Positions 9,217 through 17,206 of a DNA stretch of 64,000 bases are shown here, piece after piece. Positions within the stretch are counted from its first letter, which is position 1. Each line of letters starts with the position of its first letter. This DNA comes from Pseudomonas sp. A-RE-19 (GTDB lineage Bacteria; Pseudomonadota; Gammaproteobacteria; Pseudomonadales; Pseudomonadaceae): contig NZ_JAHBDQ010000006.1 in NCBI RefSeq assembly GCF_019956555.1, forward strand, positions 62,001 through 126,000, written 5' to 3'. The notes under the pieces were generated by a model. The model ran no database searches and was not told the DNA's origin. It saw nothing but the letters and a program-made list of their open reading frames with translations. The translations under genes were made by a program, and so were the position numbers.

Positions 9217-9987
9217 ATGAACGCACGCATGCACAACTCCCCAGCACCTCTGAACGACGATCAAAAAGCGCCGGCCGACGATAAACGCTGGAGCATTCGC
9301 GCCCTGATCGTCGACGATGACGTCCCGATCCGCGAACTGATGATCGACTACCTGGCCCGGTTCAGTATCCACGCCAGTGGCGTTACCGATGGCGCTGCCA
9401 TGCGTCAGGCGCTGCAAGCCGAGCATTTCGACGTGGTGGTGCTCGACTTGATGCTGCCCGGCGAAGACGGTTTGTCGCTGTGCCGCTGGTTGCGCGCCGA
9501 ATCGGACATTCCAATCCTGATGCTCACCGCCCGTTGCGAACCCACCGACCGGATCATCGGCCTGGAACTGGGCGCCGACGACTATATGGCCAAGCCATTC
9601 GAGCCGCGGGAACTGGTTGCACGGATTCAGACCATTCTGCGTCGAGTGCGCGACGATCGCACCGAACAGCGTGCGAATATCCGTTTCGACACCTGGCGGC
9701 TGAACAGTGTGCTGCGCCAATTGATCGCCGCGGATGGGCTGGTGGTGCCGCTGTCCAACGCCGAATTTCGTCTGCTCTGGGTGTTCATCGAACGTCCGCG
9801 CCGGGTGCTCAGCCGCGAACAGTTGCTGGACGCCGCCCGTGGTCGCTCGATAGAAGCCTTTGATCGCAGCATCGATTTGCTGGTGTCACGCCTGCGCCAG
9901 AAACTCGGTGACGACCCGAAAGCCCCACAGCTGATCAAGACCGTTCGCGGCGAGGGTTATCTGTTCGACGCACGAGACATCGGCTGA
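9217..9987 (+). CDS. OmpR-family response regulator
   Basis: 256 aa. Receiver domain: acidic cluster DDD (33-35), phospho-acceptor D77 in VVLDLMLPGEDG, T104 and K126 in AKPFEP. C-terminal winged helix (about 155-250) with the family ending TVRGEGYLF. About 25 extra N-terminal residues precede the receiver; an in-frame ATG at 9229 would shorten them, and neither start has a strong RBS. The stop overlaps the kinase start by one base (TGATG), so the two are translationally coupled. Target genes unknown; the EF-hand gene 230 bp past the kinase is a natural candidate. Confidence 0.93.
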   Translation: MNARMHNSPAPLNDDQKAPADDKRWSIRALIVDDDVPIRELMIDYLARFSIHASGVTDGAAMRQALQAEHFDVVVLDLMLPGEDGLSLCRWLRAESDIPILMLTARCEPTDRIIGLELGADDYMAKPFEPRELVARIQTILRRVRDDRTEQRANIRFDTWRLNSVLRQLIAADGLVVPLSNAEFRLLWVFIERPRRVLSREQLLDAARGRSIEAFDRSIDLLVSRLRQKLGDDPKAPQLIKTVRGEGYLFDARDIG

Positions 9988-11042
9988 TGCGTGCGCGCTT
10001 CGATACGCTGTTTGGCCGCCTGTTTGGTGTGCTGCTGCTGGCGATCGTACTGGCGCATTTGTTAGCGTTTTTCTGGTTCAAACATTACGGACCGCCCCCT
10101 CCGCCTCCCCCGCCGCCGTCGGAGTTTTCCGAGCGCTTCGACGGACAACGCCCACCGATGGACCCGCGTTTCGACCACCGGCCACCGCGGCCGTGGTTCG
10201 GCGGGCCACTGGTGCCACTGACCTTTCAGTTTGTCTCGCTGATCATCGCCGCCTGGTACGGCGCCAAGCTGCTGACCCGACCGATTCAGCGCCTGAGCGA
10301 TGCCGCCGAACGCCTGAGTGAAAATCTCGACAGTCCGCCGCTGGATGAGTCCGGCCCACGGGAAGCGCGGCAAGCGGCCCACACGTTCAACCTGATGCAG
10401 CAACGCATCCTGCAGCAAGTGCAGCAGCGCTCGCGAATGCTCGGCGCGGTGTCCCATGACCTGCGCACGCCGCTGTCGCGACTCAAGCTGCGGCTGGAGA
10501 AGATCGACGATGACAAGCTGCAAGGCCAGATGCGTCAGGACCTGGACGACATGATCAGCATGCTCGATTCCACCCTCACCTACCTCCACGAACAGCGCAC
10601 CAGCGAGGCGCCACAATGGATGGACGTGCAGGCGCTGGTGGAGTCCCTGAGCGAAAACGCCCAGGACCAGGGCGCCAACGTCCTGACCTGTGGCCATTGC
10701 GCACCGTTGCAGGTTCAGCCGATGGCCTTGCGCTCGTGCATCAACAACCTGCTGGACAACGCCCTGCGTTATGCCGGGGACGCGCTGATCACGCTTGAGG
10801 ACAGCCGCGAGGAACTGGTGATTCGGGTCATCGATCATGGCCCGGGTATCGCGGAGGATAAACGTGAAGCGGTGTTCGAACCGTTCTTTCGCCTGGAAGG
10901 TTCACGTAATCGCAACTCCGGCGGCGTCGGCCTGGGCATGACCATCGCCCGGGAAGCAGCGGAGCGTTTGGGTGGGCAGTTGAGCCTGGAAGAAACCCCC
11001 GGCGGTGGTCTCACGGCGGTCATCCGCCTGCCGCGCCTCTGA
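9987..11042 (+). CDS. EnvZ-type sensor histidine kinase with polyproline periplasmic loop
   Basis: 351 aa. TM1 about 11-31, then a short periplasmic loop opening with nine prolines in a row (36-44) and remaining Pro/Arg/His/Asp-rich (DHRPPRPW), then TM2 about 75-95. HAMP about 96-148, phospho-acceptor H157 in AVSHDLRTPLSRLK, N box NNLLDNALRY, G1 DHGPGIAE, F box EPFFRL and G2 GGVGLGM. All catalytic motifs are intact. The periplasmic segment is only about 40 residues, so ligand sensing would be by a small loop or by a partner protein. Partner of the preceding regulator. The signal is unknown. Confidence 0.93.
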   Translation: MRARFDTLFGRLFGVLLLAIVLAHLLAFFWFKHYGPPPPPPPPPSEFSERFDGQRPPMDPRFDHRPPRPWFGGPLVPLTFQFVSLIIAAWYGAKLLTRPIQRLSDAAERLSENLDSPPLDESGPREARQAAHTFNLMQQRILQQVQQRSRMLGAVSHDLRTPLSRLKLRLEKIDDDKLQGQMRQDLDDMISMLDSTLTYLHEQRTSEAPQWMDVQALVESLSENAQDQGANVLTCGHCAPLQVQPMALRSCINNLLDNALRYAGDALITLEDSREELVIRVIDHGPGIAEDKREAVFEPFFRLEGSRNRNSGGVGLGMTIAREAAERLGGQLSLEETPGGGLTAVIRLPRL

Positions 11043-11059
11043 GCCACACCCAAATCCAA

Positions 11060-11148
11060 TGTGGGAGCGGGCCTGCTCGCGATAGCGGTCTGTCAGTTGA
11101 ATTGATATTGAATGTACCGCCGTCATCGCGAGCAGGCTCGCTCCCACA
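11060..11148. repeat. Paired REP-like repeat (GTGGGAGCGGGCCTGCTCGC type)
   Basis: Inverted pair between the kinase stop and the EF-hand gene. The left arm is GTGGGAGCGGGCCTGCTCGC and the right arm ends GCTCGCTCCCACA. It could fold into a large stem that separates kinase transcription from the next gene. Confidence 0.9.
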
Positions 11149-11276
11149 GGGTCAGGGTCCGACCGGACAAATGTGTGTACCGGACGGTACAAACCCCACA
11201 TACCCACGACAACTTGCCCCTTGAGGCTGCAAAAACCGGTGCACCCACCGGTTTCCCATTCCAAGGAGTGAGCACA

Positions 11277-12125
11277 ATGATCGGTAGTGTCAGCAACTAC
11301 ACGAGCTATACCAGCACCAGCAGCACCTCCACCAACAGCGCCCGCAGCCAGCAATTCCAGAAAGAACTGCTCGCCAAACTCGACAGCAACAGCGACGGCG
11401 CGGTGGATCAGGACGAACTCAAGAGCGCCCTGTCGCAGAAATCCGACGATGGTCTGCTGGTCAGCCTGAGCAAGAACTTCAGCGACCTGGACAGCGATGA
11501 AAGCGGCAGCCTGAGCAGCGAAGAAATGGCCACGATGGCCCCTCCGCCTCCACCGCAGCGTGATCAGGCACCGAACACCGAACTGGCCGATGCGCTGATC
11601 AGTGCTCTGGACACCGACGGCGACGGCGCCATCAGCAGCGATGAGCTGAGCAATGGCTTGACCAGCGCCGGCAGCACGGCCGACAGCACAGAAGTCTTCT
11701 CGGCCCTGGATAAAAACGAAGATGGCACCGTCAGCCAGGACGAACTCGCCGCCAGCCTGACCCCGCCGCCACCGCCACCTCAACAGATGTCCGGTGAAGA
11801 ACTGTTCAGCCAGCTCGATGCGGACAGCGATGGCAGTGTCACCCCCACCGAACTGAGCAGCGCCCTGGGCAGCGACAGCACCTCGTCGACCAGCACCGAC
11901 ACAAGCGCTGCGTTGCTCAAAGTGCTCGATAGCGACAGCAGCGGTGGCGTCAGCAGCGATGAACTGAAAGCCGCCCTGCAAGCCGGTCGTGAGCAGAACT
12001 CCGACAGCTCGACCAATCAGTTCAACGTGACTGAAGCCCTGAACAAAATGATCGCCAATCTGAGCAAGCAGTATTCGCTCGATAACGTGGCGACCGTGGG
12101 CAAATACCTGAACGTGGCCACTTAA
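11277..12125 (+). CDS. EF-hand calcium-binding protein with six loops (XopAW-like)
   Basis: 282 aa from the ATG at 11277, preceded by AAGGAGTG. Six 12-residue EF-hand loops: 36-47, 72-83, 112-123, 145-156, 181-192 and 218-229. Four are canonical (DTDGDGAISSDE type); the second and sixth have Ser at position 5. The loops are arranged as three pairs, separated by polyproline tracts at 89-93 and 163-168. The N-terminus is Ser/Thr-rich with no signal peptide or TM segment, and the C-terminal ~50 residues are helical. Similar EF-hand proteins are called XopAW-like calcium-binding effectors, but I see no type III secretion genes, so secretion is unproven. Strongly acidic and Ser-rich. Confidence 0.88.
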   Translation: MIGSVSNYTSYTSTSSTSTNSARSQQFQKELLAKLDSNSDGAVDQDELKSALSQKSDDGLLVSLSKNFSDLDSDESGSLSSEEMATMAPPPPPQRDQAPNTELADALISALDTDGDGAISSDELSNGLTSAGSTADSTEVFSALDKNEDGTVSQDELAASLTPPPPPPQQMSGEELFSQLDADSDGSVTPTELSSALGSDSTSSTSTDTSAALLKVLDSDSSGGVSSDELKAALQAGREQNSDSSTNQFNVTEALNKMIANLSKQYSLDNVATVGKYLNVAT

Positions 12126-12130
12126 GTCAA

Positions 12131-12226
12131 AAGCCTCGCGGGCAAGCCTCGCTCCTACAACATGCGGGCAGACACATGACCTGTAGGAGCGAGCGGTGCG
12201 GCGATCCGACTTGCCCGCGAAGAGGC
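12131..12226. repeat. REP-like pair (GTAGGAGCGAGGCTTGCCCGCGAAG variant)
   Basis: Two copies of the CGGGCAAGCCTCGCTCCTAC type in opposite orientation between the EF-hand gene and the convergent AI-2E family permease. The second copy carries the GCGGTGCGGCGATCCGACTT insertion variant. Confidence 0.85.
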
Positions 12227-12247
12227 CCTGTGCCGCAACCAAAAACC

Positions 12248-13303
12248 TCAGGGCCGGCGATCTTCAACCCGAACCTGACTCTTGCTCCAATCGGTCAACA
12301 GGCTGTACGCAACTGCCAACAACGTCGGGCCAATAAACAAACCGATAAACCCAAACGCAATCAACCCGCCAAACACCCCGAGCAGCACAATCACCAACGG
12401 CAAATTCCCGCCCCGACTGATCAGGTACGGCTTAAGTACGTTGTCGACCCCGCTGATGATGAACGTCCCCCAAATCCCGAGGAACACCGCCATTCCGTAT
12501 TCACCCTTCCAGGCCAACCACGCCGTGGCCGGAATCCACACCAACGGCGGCCCCATCGGGATCAGACTGAGCAAAAACGTCACAATCCCCAACACCAGCG
12601 CCCCGGGCACGCCGGCAATCAGGAAGCCGATCAACGCCAGCACCGCCTGAGCCGCCGCCGTACCGATCACGCCATTGACCACCCGCTGCACCGTGCCCGC
12701 CACCAGGTCGATGTAATACCCGGCGCGGTCGCCAATCAGCCGTTCCAGCAACCCATGGACAAACACCGCCAACCGCGGCCCGTCCCGGTAGAAAAAGAAC
12801 ACAAAGACAATACTCAGCGTCAGCTCGAGAATCCCGCCGCCAATCTGCGCACTGCGTGCCAGCAACCAGTTACCGACCTGCCCCAGATAAGGCTTGATCG
12901 CCAGCATCATCGCCGCGCCTTGCTGATCGATGCTGTTCCAGATACCCACCAACCGCTCGCCGACCAAGGGGATACCGCCCAGCCAGGTCGGGGCTTCGGG
13001 CAGACCATCGACCTGCACATCCTTGATGAACGCCGTGGCATCGCGCACGTGATCCGCCAGGTTGAACCCCAGCCACACCAACGGCGCCGCCACCAGCAGC
13101 ATCCAGCCCACCGTCAGTAACAGCGCCGCCAGGGATTCACGGCCATGGAGCCAGCGGGTCAGCAGACGCATCAGCGGCCAACTGGCAAACGCCAGCACCG
13201 CGCCCCAGAACAGCGCCGACCAGAACGGCGCCATCACCCAGAAGCTCGCGCCAAACAGCACCAGGAGCAGGATCTGCACCAACAGCCGATCGTTATTGGG
13301 CAT
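12248..13303 (-). CDS. AI-2E family (PerM/TqsA-like) membrane permease
   Basis: 351 aa with about eight hydrophobic helices. Two pairs come first (residues about 5-60), then a soluble stretch, then a helix cluster near 150-180 and 215-320, with the family pattern GIPLVGERL and a Gly-rich C-terminal block (LLGVFGGLIAFGFIGLFIGP). The family includes TqsA, an exporter of quorum signal AI-2, and many Na+/H+ or unknown permeases, so the substrate should not be inferred. Only a weak RBS precedes the ATG at 13303. First of a run of leftward genes only in position; 68 bp follow the DUF4892 gene. Confidence 0.88.
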   Translation of the reverse strand: MPNNDRLLVQILLLVLFGASFWVMAPFWSALFWGAVLAFASWPLMRLLTRWLHGRESLAALLLTVGWMLLVAAPLVWLGFNLADHVRDATAFIKDVQVDGLPEAPTWLGGIPLVGERLVGIWNSIDQQGAAMMLAIKPYLGQVGNWLLARSAQIGGGILELTLSIVFVFFFYRDGPRLAVFVHGLLERLIGDRAGYYIDLVAGTVQRVVNGVIGTAAAQAVLALIGFLIAGVPGALVLGIVTFLLSLIPMGPPLVWIPATAWLAWKGEYGMAVFLGIWGTFIISGVDNVLKPYLISRGGNLPLVIVLLGVFGGLIAFGFIGLFIGPTLLAVAYSLLTDWSKSQVRVEDRRP

Positions 13304-13371
13304 GTAAAGTCTCGAAAAAGTGAGTCAGCAAAGAGTAGGCGAACGCGCCGAGCACGTTCACCTGATGAAGC

Positions 13372-14190
13372 TTATCGCAACAGTTCGATGTGCAGGCCAG
13401 AGCCTTCGACACTGCCGGTCTCCATCCGCGCTGCCCGTACGCCCTGCCCGATCAGCGCCTGGCGCCAGGCTTCGGCATTTGGCCCTGACACATTGACGCG
13501 CACCGTGGTGTCCAGGTTCAGGCCTCGGGAGACCAAACGCAGCCAGGTGTCGTCAGGGTCACCCGCCAGTTTGGGGAAATCCAGTTTTCCGGTGCTTTTG
13601 AGCTGCCGCAGCAACGTCGCGGACGTCGGCAGCAGATCGCCCAGCGGCGCCGCGGCGTCGAACTGCTCGACGTGCAGATAAGCTTTGCGATTGCCGCGAG
13701 TGATGCTGTAAAGCGCGACGAGCGTGTTGTCCTGTGGCGCGGCCAGTCGCAGCAGCAAATAAGCCTGCTGATCATCGGCGCCATAGAGTTTGGCGTTACT
13801 GAACACTTCATTGGCCCACAGGCTGCTTTCGCCGCAATCGCGGGCCTGGCACCAGAACAGCAATTGGGCGCCTTGCTTTTGCAAGGCTTCGCGGGCGGCA
13901 GTAAACGCTTCTGTGGAGGAATGTTCCGGCGGTAACTCGTAAGTCACCGAGGAGGTTTGCCCGCGCGCGCTGACCTGACCGTCAAAGCGCAACTGACCGC
14001 TGATCTTGCGGATCGAGCCCAGCGGGTAGATCCGCTCAAGCTCCACCGCCGGGCGATAGTCGACGATCTGTGCATCGGCCATGCGCGGCACGATCGGCAG
14101 GTCCTGACTGCCCGGGATATCAGCGGCAAACAACCAGGGACTGAAACTGCACAGCGCCAGCAGAGTAAGAGAACGCATGGATAGACTCAT
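13372..14190 (-). CDS. DUF4892 domain protein, periplasmic
   Basis: 272 aa. A signal peptide (about residues 5-22, cleavage after WLFA) leads to a region [15 protein letters not shown]... typical of DUF4892. A second in-frame Met at 14178 gives a cleaner signal peptide and may be the real start. The gene start overlaps the GST stop by four bases (ATGA), implying coupled translation. A pair of cysteines (WCQARDCG, around 113-118) could form a disulfide. The function of the domain is not known to me. Confidence 0.85.
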   Translation of the reverse strand: MSLSMRSLTLLALCSFSPWLFAADIPGSQDLPIVPRMADAQIVDYRPAVELERIYPLGSIRKISGQLRFDGQVSARGQTSSVTYELPPEHSSTEAFTAAREALQKQGAQLLFWCQARDCGESSLWANEVFSNAKLYGADDQQAYLLLRLAAPQDNTLVALYSITRGNRKAYLHVEQFDAAAPLGDLLPTSATLLRQLKSTGKLDFPKLAGDPDDTWLRLVSRGLNLDTTVRVNVSGPNAEAWRQALIGQGVRAARMETGSVEGSGLHIELLR

Positions 14191-14846
14191 CGGATCAGCA
14201 TGGCCTGGGCACCCTTGACGACACTGGCGTCATCGATGCGCTCGGGCACCAGCAAACCACGCTGCACCGCGGGGCGCGCCTCCATGGCTGCCATCCAGCG
14301 TTGCAAGGCGGGTAAACCGTCCACCGCCACGCCGGACCAGTCATGACCGCGAACCCATGGGAAGGTCGCGATGTCGGCAATGCTGTACTCGCCCGCCAGA
14401 AACTCTACGGCTTGCAGACGCGTGTCGAGCACTTCATACAGGCGCCGGGTTTCATGTTGATAGCGGTCGATGGCGCCCTGGAGTTTTTCCGGGAAATAGC
14501 GGAAAAACACGTTGGCCTGGCCCTGCATCGGCCCGATTCCGCCCATCTGGAACATCAACCACTGCAACACCACCGAGCGCCCCTTGGGGTCTTGGGGCAG
14601 CAGCTTGCCGGTCATTTCAGCGAGGTAAATCAGAATCGCACCGGACTCGAACACGGCGAAATCGCCATTGGCACGGTCGACAATCGCCGGGATCCGGCCA
14701 TTGGGGTTGATCTTGAGGAAGCCCTTGGACTTCTGTTCCTTTTTGTCGAAACTCAAGGCGTGCACCGTATAGGGCAGGCCGAGTTCCTCGAGCACGATAG
14801 AGACCTTGTGGCCATTCGGGGTCGCAGCGGTGTACAGATCTATCAT
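14187..14846 (-). CDS. Glutathione S-transferase, YfcG/YghU-like
   Basis: 219 aa from the ATG at 14846 with GGGAGA upstream. The N-terminal thioredoxin fold has [21 protein letters not shown], the TPNGxK signature of Nu-class/Ure2-like GSTs such as YfcG, and the glutathione-contact ES in [15 protein letters not shown]-terminal helical domain follows from about residue 90. Members are disulfide-bond reductases using glutathione rather than conjugating enzymes. The 3' end overlaps the DUF4892 start by 4 bp. Confidence 0.92.
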   Translation of the reverse strand: MIDLYTAATPNGHKVSIVLEELGLPYTVHALSFDKKEQKSKGFLKINPNGRIPAIVDRANGDFAVFESGAILIYLAEMTGKLLPQDPKGRSVVLQWLMFQMGGIGPMQGQANVFFRYFPEKLQGAIDRYQHETRRLYEVLDTRLQAVEFLAGEYSIADIATFPWVRGHDWSGVAVDGLPALQRWMAAMEARPAVQRGLLVPERIDDASVVKGAQAMLIR

Positions 14847-14896
14847 GGTTGTCTCCCATTTCAACCCGCCCAGCCTCGACAGTTGCCCGGCGCAAG

Positions 14897-15751
14897 TCAA
14901 GGAACGGCGAAGAACCGATTGAAACAGTCTGCGACAAGGTCGGCACCGGATTCGTCATTCAGGTGCAAATGATGGCCGCCAGGCAGCTGTTCACGGCTAA
15001 AGGGTAGACGCTCCAGCAACTCGGGATGTTTGGCGAGCATGCCGTCGGCCGCGACCACCAGGTGGGCAGGACAACTGACGCGCTGGACGAAGGCCATCGC
15101 CTGTTCAGTGGTCAGACGTAGCGGCGACGGCAGCGTCAGGCGGTTATCCGTGCGCCAGGTATAACCGCCCGGCACCGGCATCAAGCCGCGCTGAGCCAGT
15201 AATTCGGCGGCTTCGCGACTGACCGCCACCAAACCTTTCATTCGTGCTTCGATGGCCCGGTCGAGGGTGTTGTAGACCGGTTTGCGTTTTGCCCGCAGAT
15301 CCAGCTGCGCTTGCAGGGCCATGCCCATGCGCTCGGCGGCGTTTTCGCCTTTGTCTGTAGGAGGAATGATGCCGTCGATCAAGGCCAGGTGGGTCACCCG
15401 CTCCGGCAACGACCCGGCCAGCAACAGCGAGACGATCGCCCCCAGGGAATGCCCCAGCAGTGCAAAACGCTTCCACCCCAACTGCTCGGCCACTTGCAGC
15501 ACGTCATGGGCGTAATCCCACAACGCGTAACCGGCGCCGTTCGGCCGATGCCCCGAGTGACCGTGCCCGGCCATGTCCAGCGCGATGATGCGCAAGCCTT
15601 TGAGCTTGGGCGCCAGCCGGGCAAAGCTGTTGGCGTTGTCCAGCCAGCCGTGCAGTGCGATCACCGGCAAGCCGTCTTCGGGGCCGAACAAGTGCGCCGC
15701 CAACTCGATATGTGGCAGGCTCAAGCGAACTTCTTCGACGACGCGGCTCAT
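14897..15751 (-). CDS. Alpha/beta hydrolase (second of a tandem pair)
   Basis: 284 aa from the ATG at 15751, overlapping the stop of the upstream hydrolase by 4 bp. Oxyanion HGWLDN (about 34-39), nucleophile elbow GHSLGA, and the C-terminal His in [10 protein letters not shown]. The acid is probably the Asp of VVAADGM. The family covers esterases, epoxide and C-C hydrolases; substrate unknown. The frame continues 112 codons upstream inside the other hydrolase, but that part is antisense-like shadow. Operon with the preceding gene. Confidence 0.9.
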   Translation of the reverse strand: MSRVVEEVRLSLPHIELAAHLFGPEDGLPVIALHGWLDNANSFARLAPKLKGLRIIALDMAGHGHSGHRPNGAGYALWDYAHDVLQVAEQLGWKRFALLGHSLGAIVSLLLAGSLPERVTHLALIDGIIPPTDKGENAAERMGMALQAQLDLRAKRKPVYNTLDRAIEARMKGLVAVSREAAELLAQRGLMPVPGGYTWRTDNRLTLPSPLRLTTEQAMAFVQRVSCPAHLVVAADGMLAKHPELLERLPFSREQLPGGHHLHLNDESGADLVADCFNRFFAVP

Positions 15752-16554
15752 GCGCAATCCTGTTGGCTGCGACCTTCCCAGCGACTGAACAGATTCTTCA
15801 GCAGCGCGGCCGTGTCTTGTGGACGTTCGAGGGGAAACATGTGGCCGCCGGGCATGGTCAAGGACTCGCCCAGGGGCATGCGCCCGACGGAACGGGCGTG
15901 ATGGCGCATCACCACGCGGCTCTTGTGCCCGCGAACCACCGCCAATGGCACTTTCAACTGCCGCGCGCGGCCGGGGCTGGTGTGAGGCACGCCGCGGTAG
16001 ATGCTGATTTCCGTGGCCGGGTCGAAACGCAGGCGCAGTTTGTCGCCGACTTTTTGCAAACCATATTGAAGATAGGCGTCGAAACATTCCGGGTCGAAGC
16101 CGCGAAACAGGGTTTTACCGGCGAAATACAAGCGGGCCGCGTCCAGATCGGCAAACTCTTCCCGTCGCCCCAACGTACGGCCGGCCGGGGTCAGGCGATC
16201 GATGAAACCGAAGCGCTTGGCGGCACGGATCACCCATTGATCGGTACGGGTCAGTACCGGGGAATCGAGCATCACCACGCCACGATACAACTCAGGGCTA
16301 CGCAATGCGGCGTGCAAGTGCAGCACGCCGCCAAAGGAGTGGCCAACGCCCCAGACCGGTTCAGGCTGTTGCTTGAGATGATGAATCAGCTCATCCACCA
16401 GATTGTTCCAGTTGTCGTCCGCCGGAAAACGCGGGTCATGGGCGTGCTGCTCCAGATGCGTCACCTGATACTCGGGCGCCAGCGCCGCGAACAACTTGCC
16501 GTAGGTCCCCGAAGGAAAGCCATTGGCGTGGGCGAAAAATATCTGTTGCGACAT
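15748..16554 (-). CDS. Alpha/beta hydrolase (first of a tandem pair)
   Basis: 268 aa from the ATG at 16554. Opening FFAHANGFPSGTY, nucleophile GHSFGG (about 73-78), and catalytic His in MPGGHMFPLERP. The HANGFP oxyanion motif differs from its neighbour's HGWLDN, so the pair are not recent duplicates. Family function is broad (serine hydrolase or thioesterase-like). Co-translated with the next gene (ATGA). No strong RBS upstream of the ATG. Confidence 0.88.
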   Translation of the reverse strand: MSQQIFFAHANGFPSGTYGKLFAALAPEYQVTHLEQHAHDPRFPADDNWNNLVDELIHHLKQQPEPVWGVGHSFGGVLHLHAALRSPELYRGVVMLDSPVLTRTDQWVIRAAKRFGFIDRLTPAGRTLGRREEFADLDAARLYFAGKTLFRGFDPECFDAYLQYGLQKVGDKLRLRFDPATEISIYRGVPHTSPGRARQLKVPLAVVRGHKSRVVMRHHARSVGRMPLGESLTMPGGHMFPLERPQDTAALLKNLFSRWEGRSQQDCA

Positions 16555-16663
16555 ACCGGCAAATCCATGAGCGAGAACGAGGGTTGATTGTCCGTAAGAC
16601 GGAGTCCTGCAGCAATGACCATAACTGCCAGGAATGGTGGTAGGAGATGTCGCCGCCAAAATT

Positions 16664-16723
16664 AAAAGATCAAAAGATCGCAGCCTTCGGCAGCTCCTAC
16701 CGAAGCCTGCGATCTTTTGATCT
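16664..16723. repeat. REP-like palindrome, GATCGCAGCC family
   Basis: Near-perfect inverted repeat: AAAAGATCGCAGCCTTCGG on the left, CCGAAGCCTGCGATCTTTT on the right, 9-nt loop CAGCTCCTA. Located just beyond the thioesterase stop, where it may terminate or protect the leftward transcript. Confidence 0.88.
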
Positions 16724-16730
16724 TGCTGCT

Positions 16731-17174
16731 TCAACGCGCCGGAGGATTCTCCCCCAACGGCACCACTGCCATGGTCAGCCGCGACACACAACTGGCCTTG
16801 CCCTCATCGCTGGTCAAACGGATGTCCCAGACATGCGTCGTACGACCAATGTGAATCGCCTTGGCCACCGCCGTCACGCGTCCACTGCGCAGGCCGCGCA
16901 AATGGTTGGCGTTGATTTCCAGGCCCACGCAGTAAAACTTGCTGGCGTCGATGCACAGGAAACTGGCCATCGAACCGACGGTTTCGGCCAGCACCACCGA
17001 GGCGCCGCCGTGCAGCAAACCATAAGGCTGGTGCGTGCGATGGTCGATGACCATGCTCGCGGTCAGGGACTCGTCATCGAAGGCTTCGAAGCGAATATCC
17101 AGCACTTCGCCGATGGTGTTTTTCTGGATTGCGTTCAACTGCTCGACGTTGGGAGTGGTGCGCCACAGACTCAT
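16731..17174 (-). CDS. Hotdog-fold thioesterase, PaaI/YdiI-like
   Basis: 147 aa. Central hotdog helix with PYGLLHGGASVVLAETVGS, the HGG turn and Glu that define the YdiI/PaaI 4HBT subgroup, which hydrolyse acyl- or aryl-CoA thioesters. It sits 32 bp downstream of the acyl-CoA ligase on the same strand, so the two probably form an operon that makes and breaks CoA esters. Confidence 0.92.
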   Translation of the reverse strand: MSLWRTTPNVEQLNAIQKNTIGEVLDIRFEAFDDESLTASMVIDHRTHQPYGLLHGGASVVLAETVGSMASFLCIDASKFYCVGLEINANHLRGLRSGRVTAVAKAIHIGRTTHVWDIRLTSDEGKASCVSRLTMAVVPLGENPPAR

Positions 17175-17206
17175 CGTTGCGTTCCTTTATGGGTGTTGTT
17201 CGTCGC

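Noticed and set aside
10902..12242. A 446-aa minus-strand frame over the EF-hand gene
   Set aside because: It is low-complexity Ala/Gly/Val antisense of the EF-hand repeats and crosses a REP pair.
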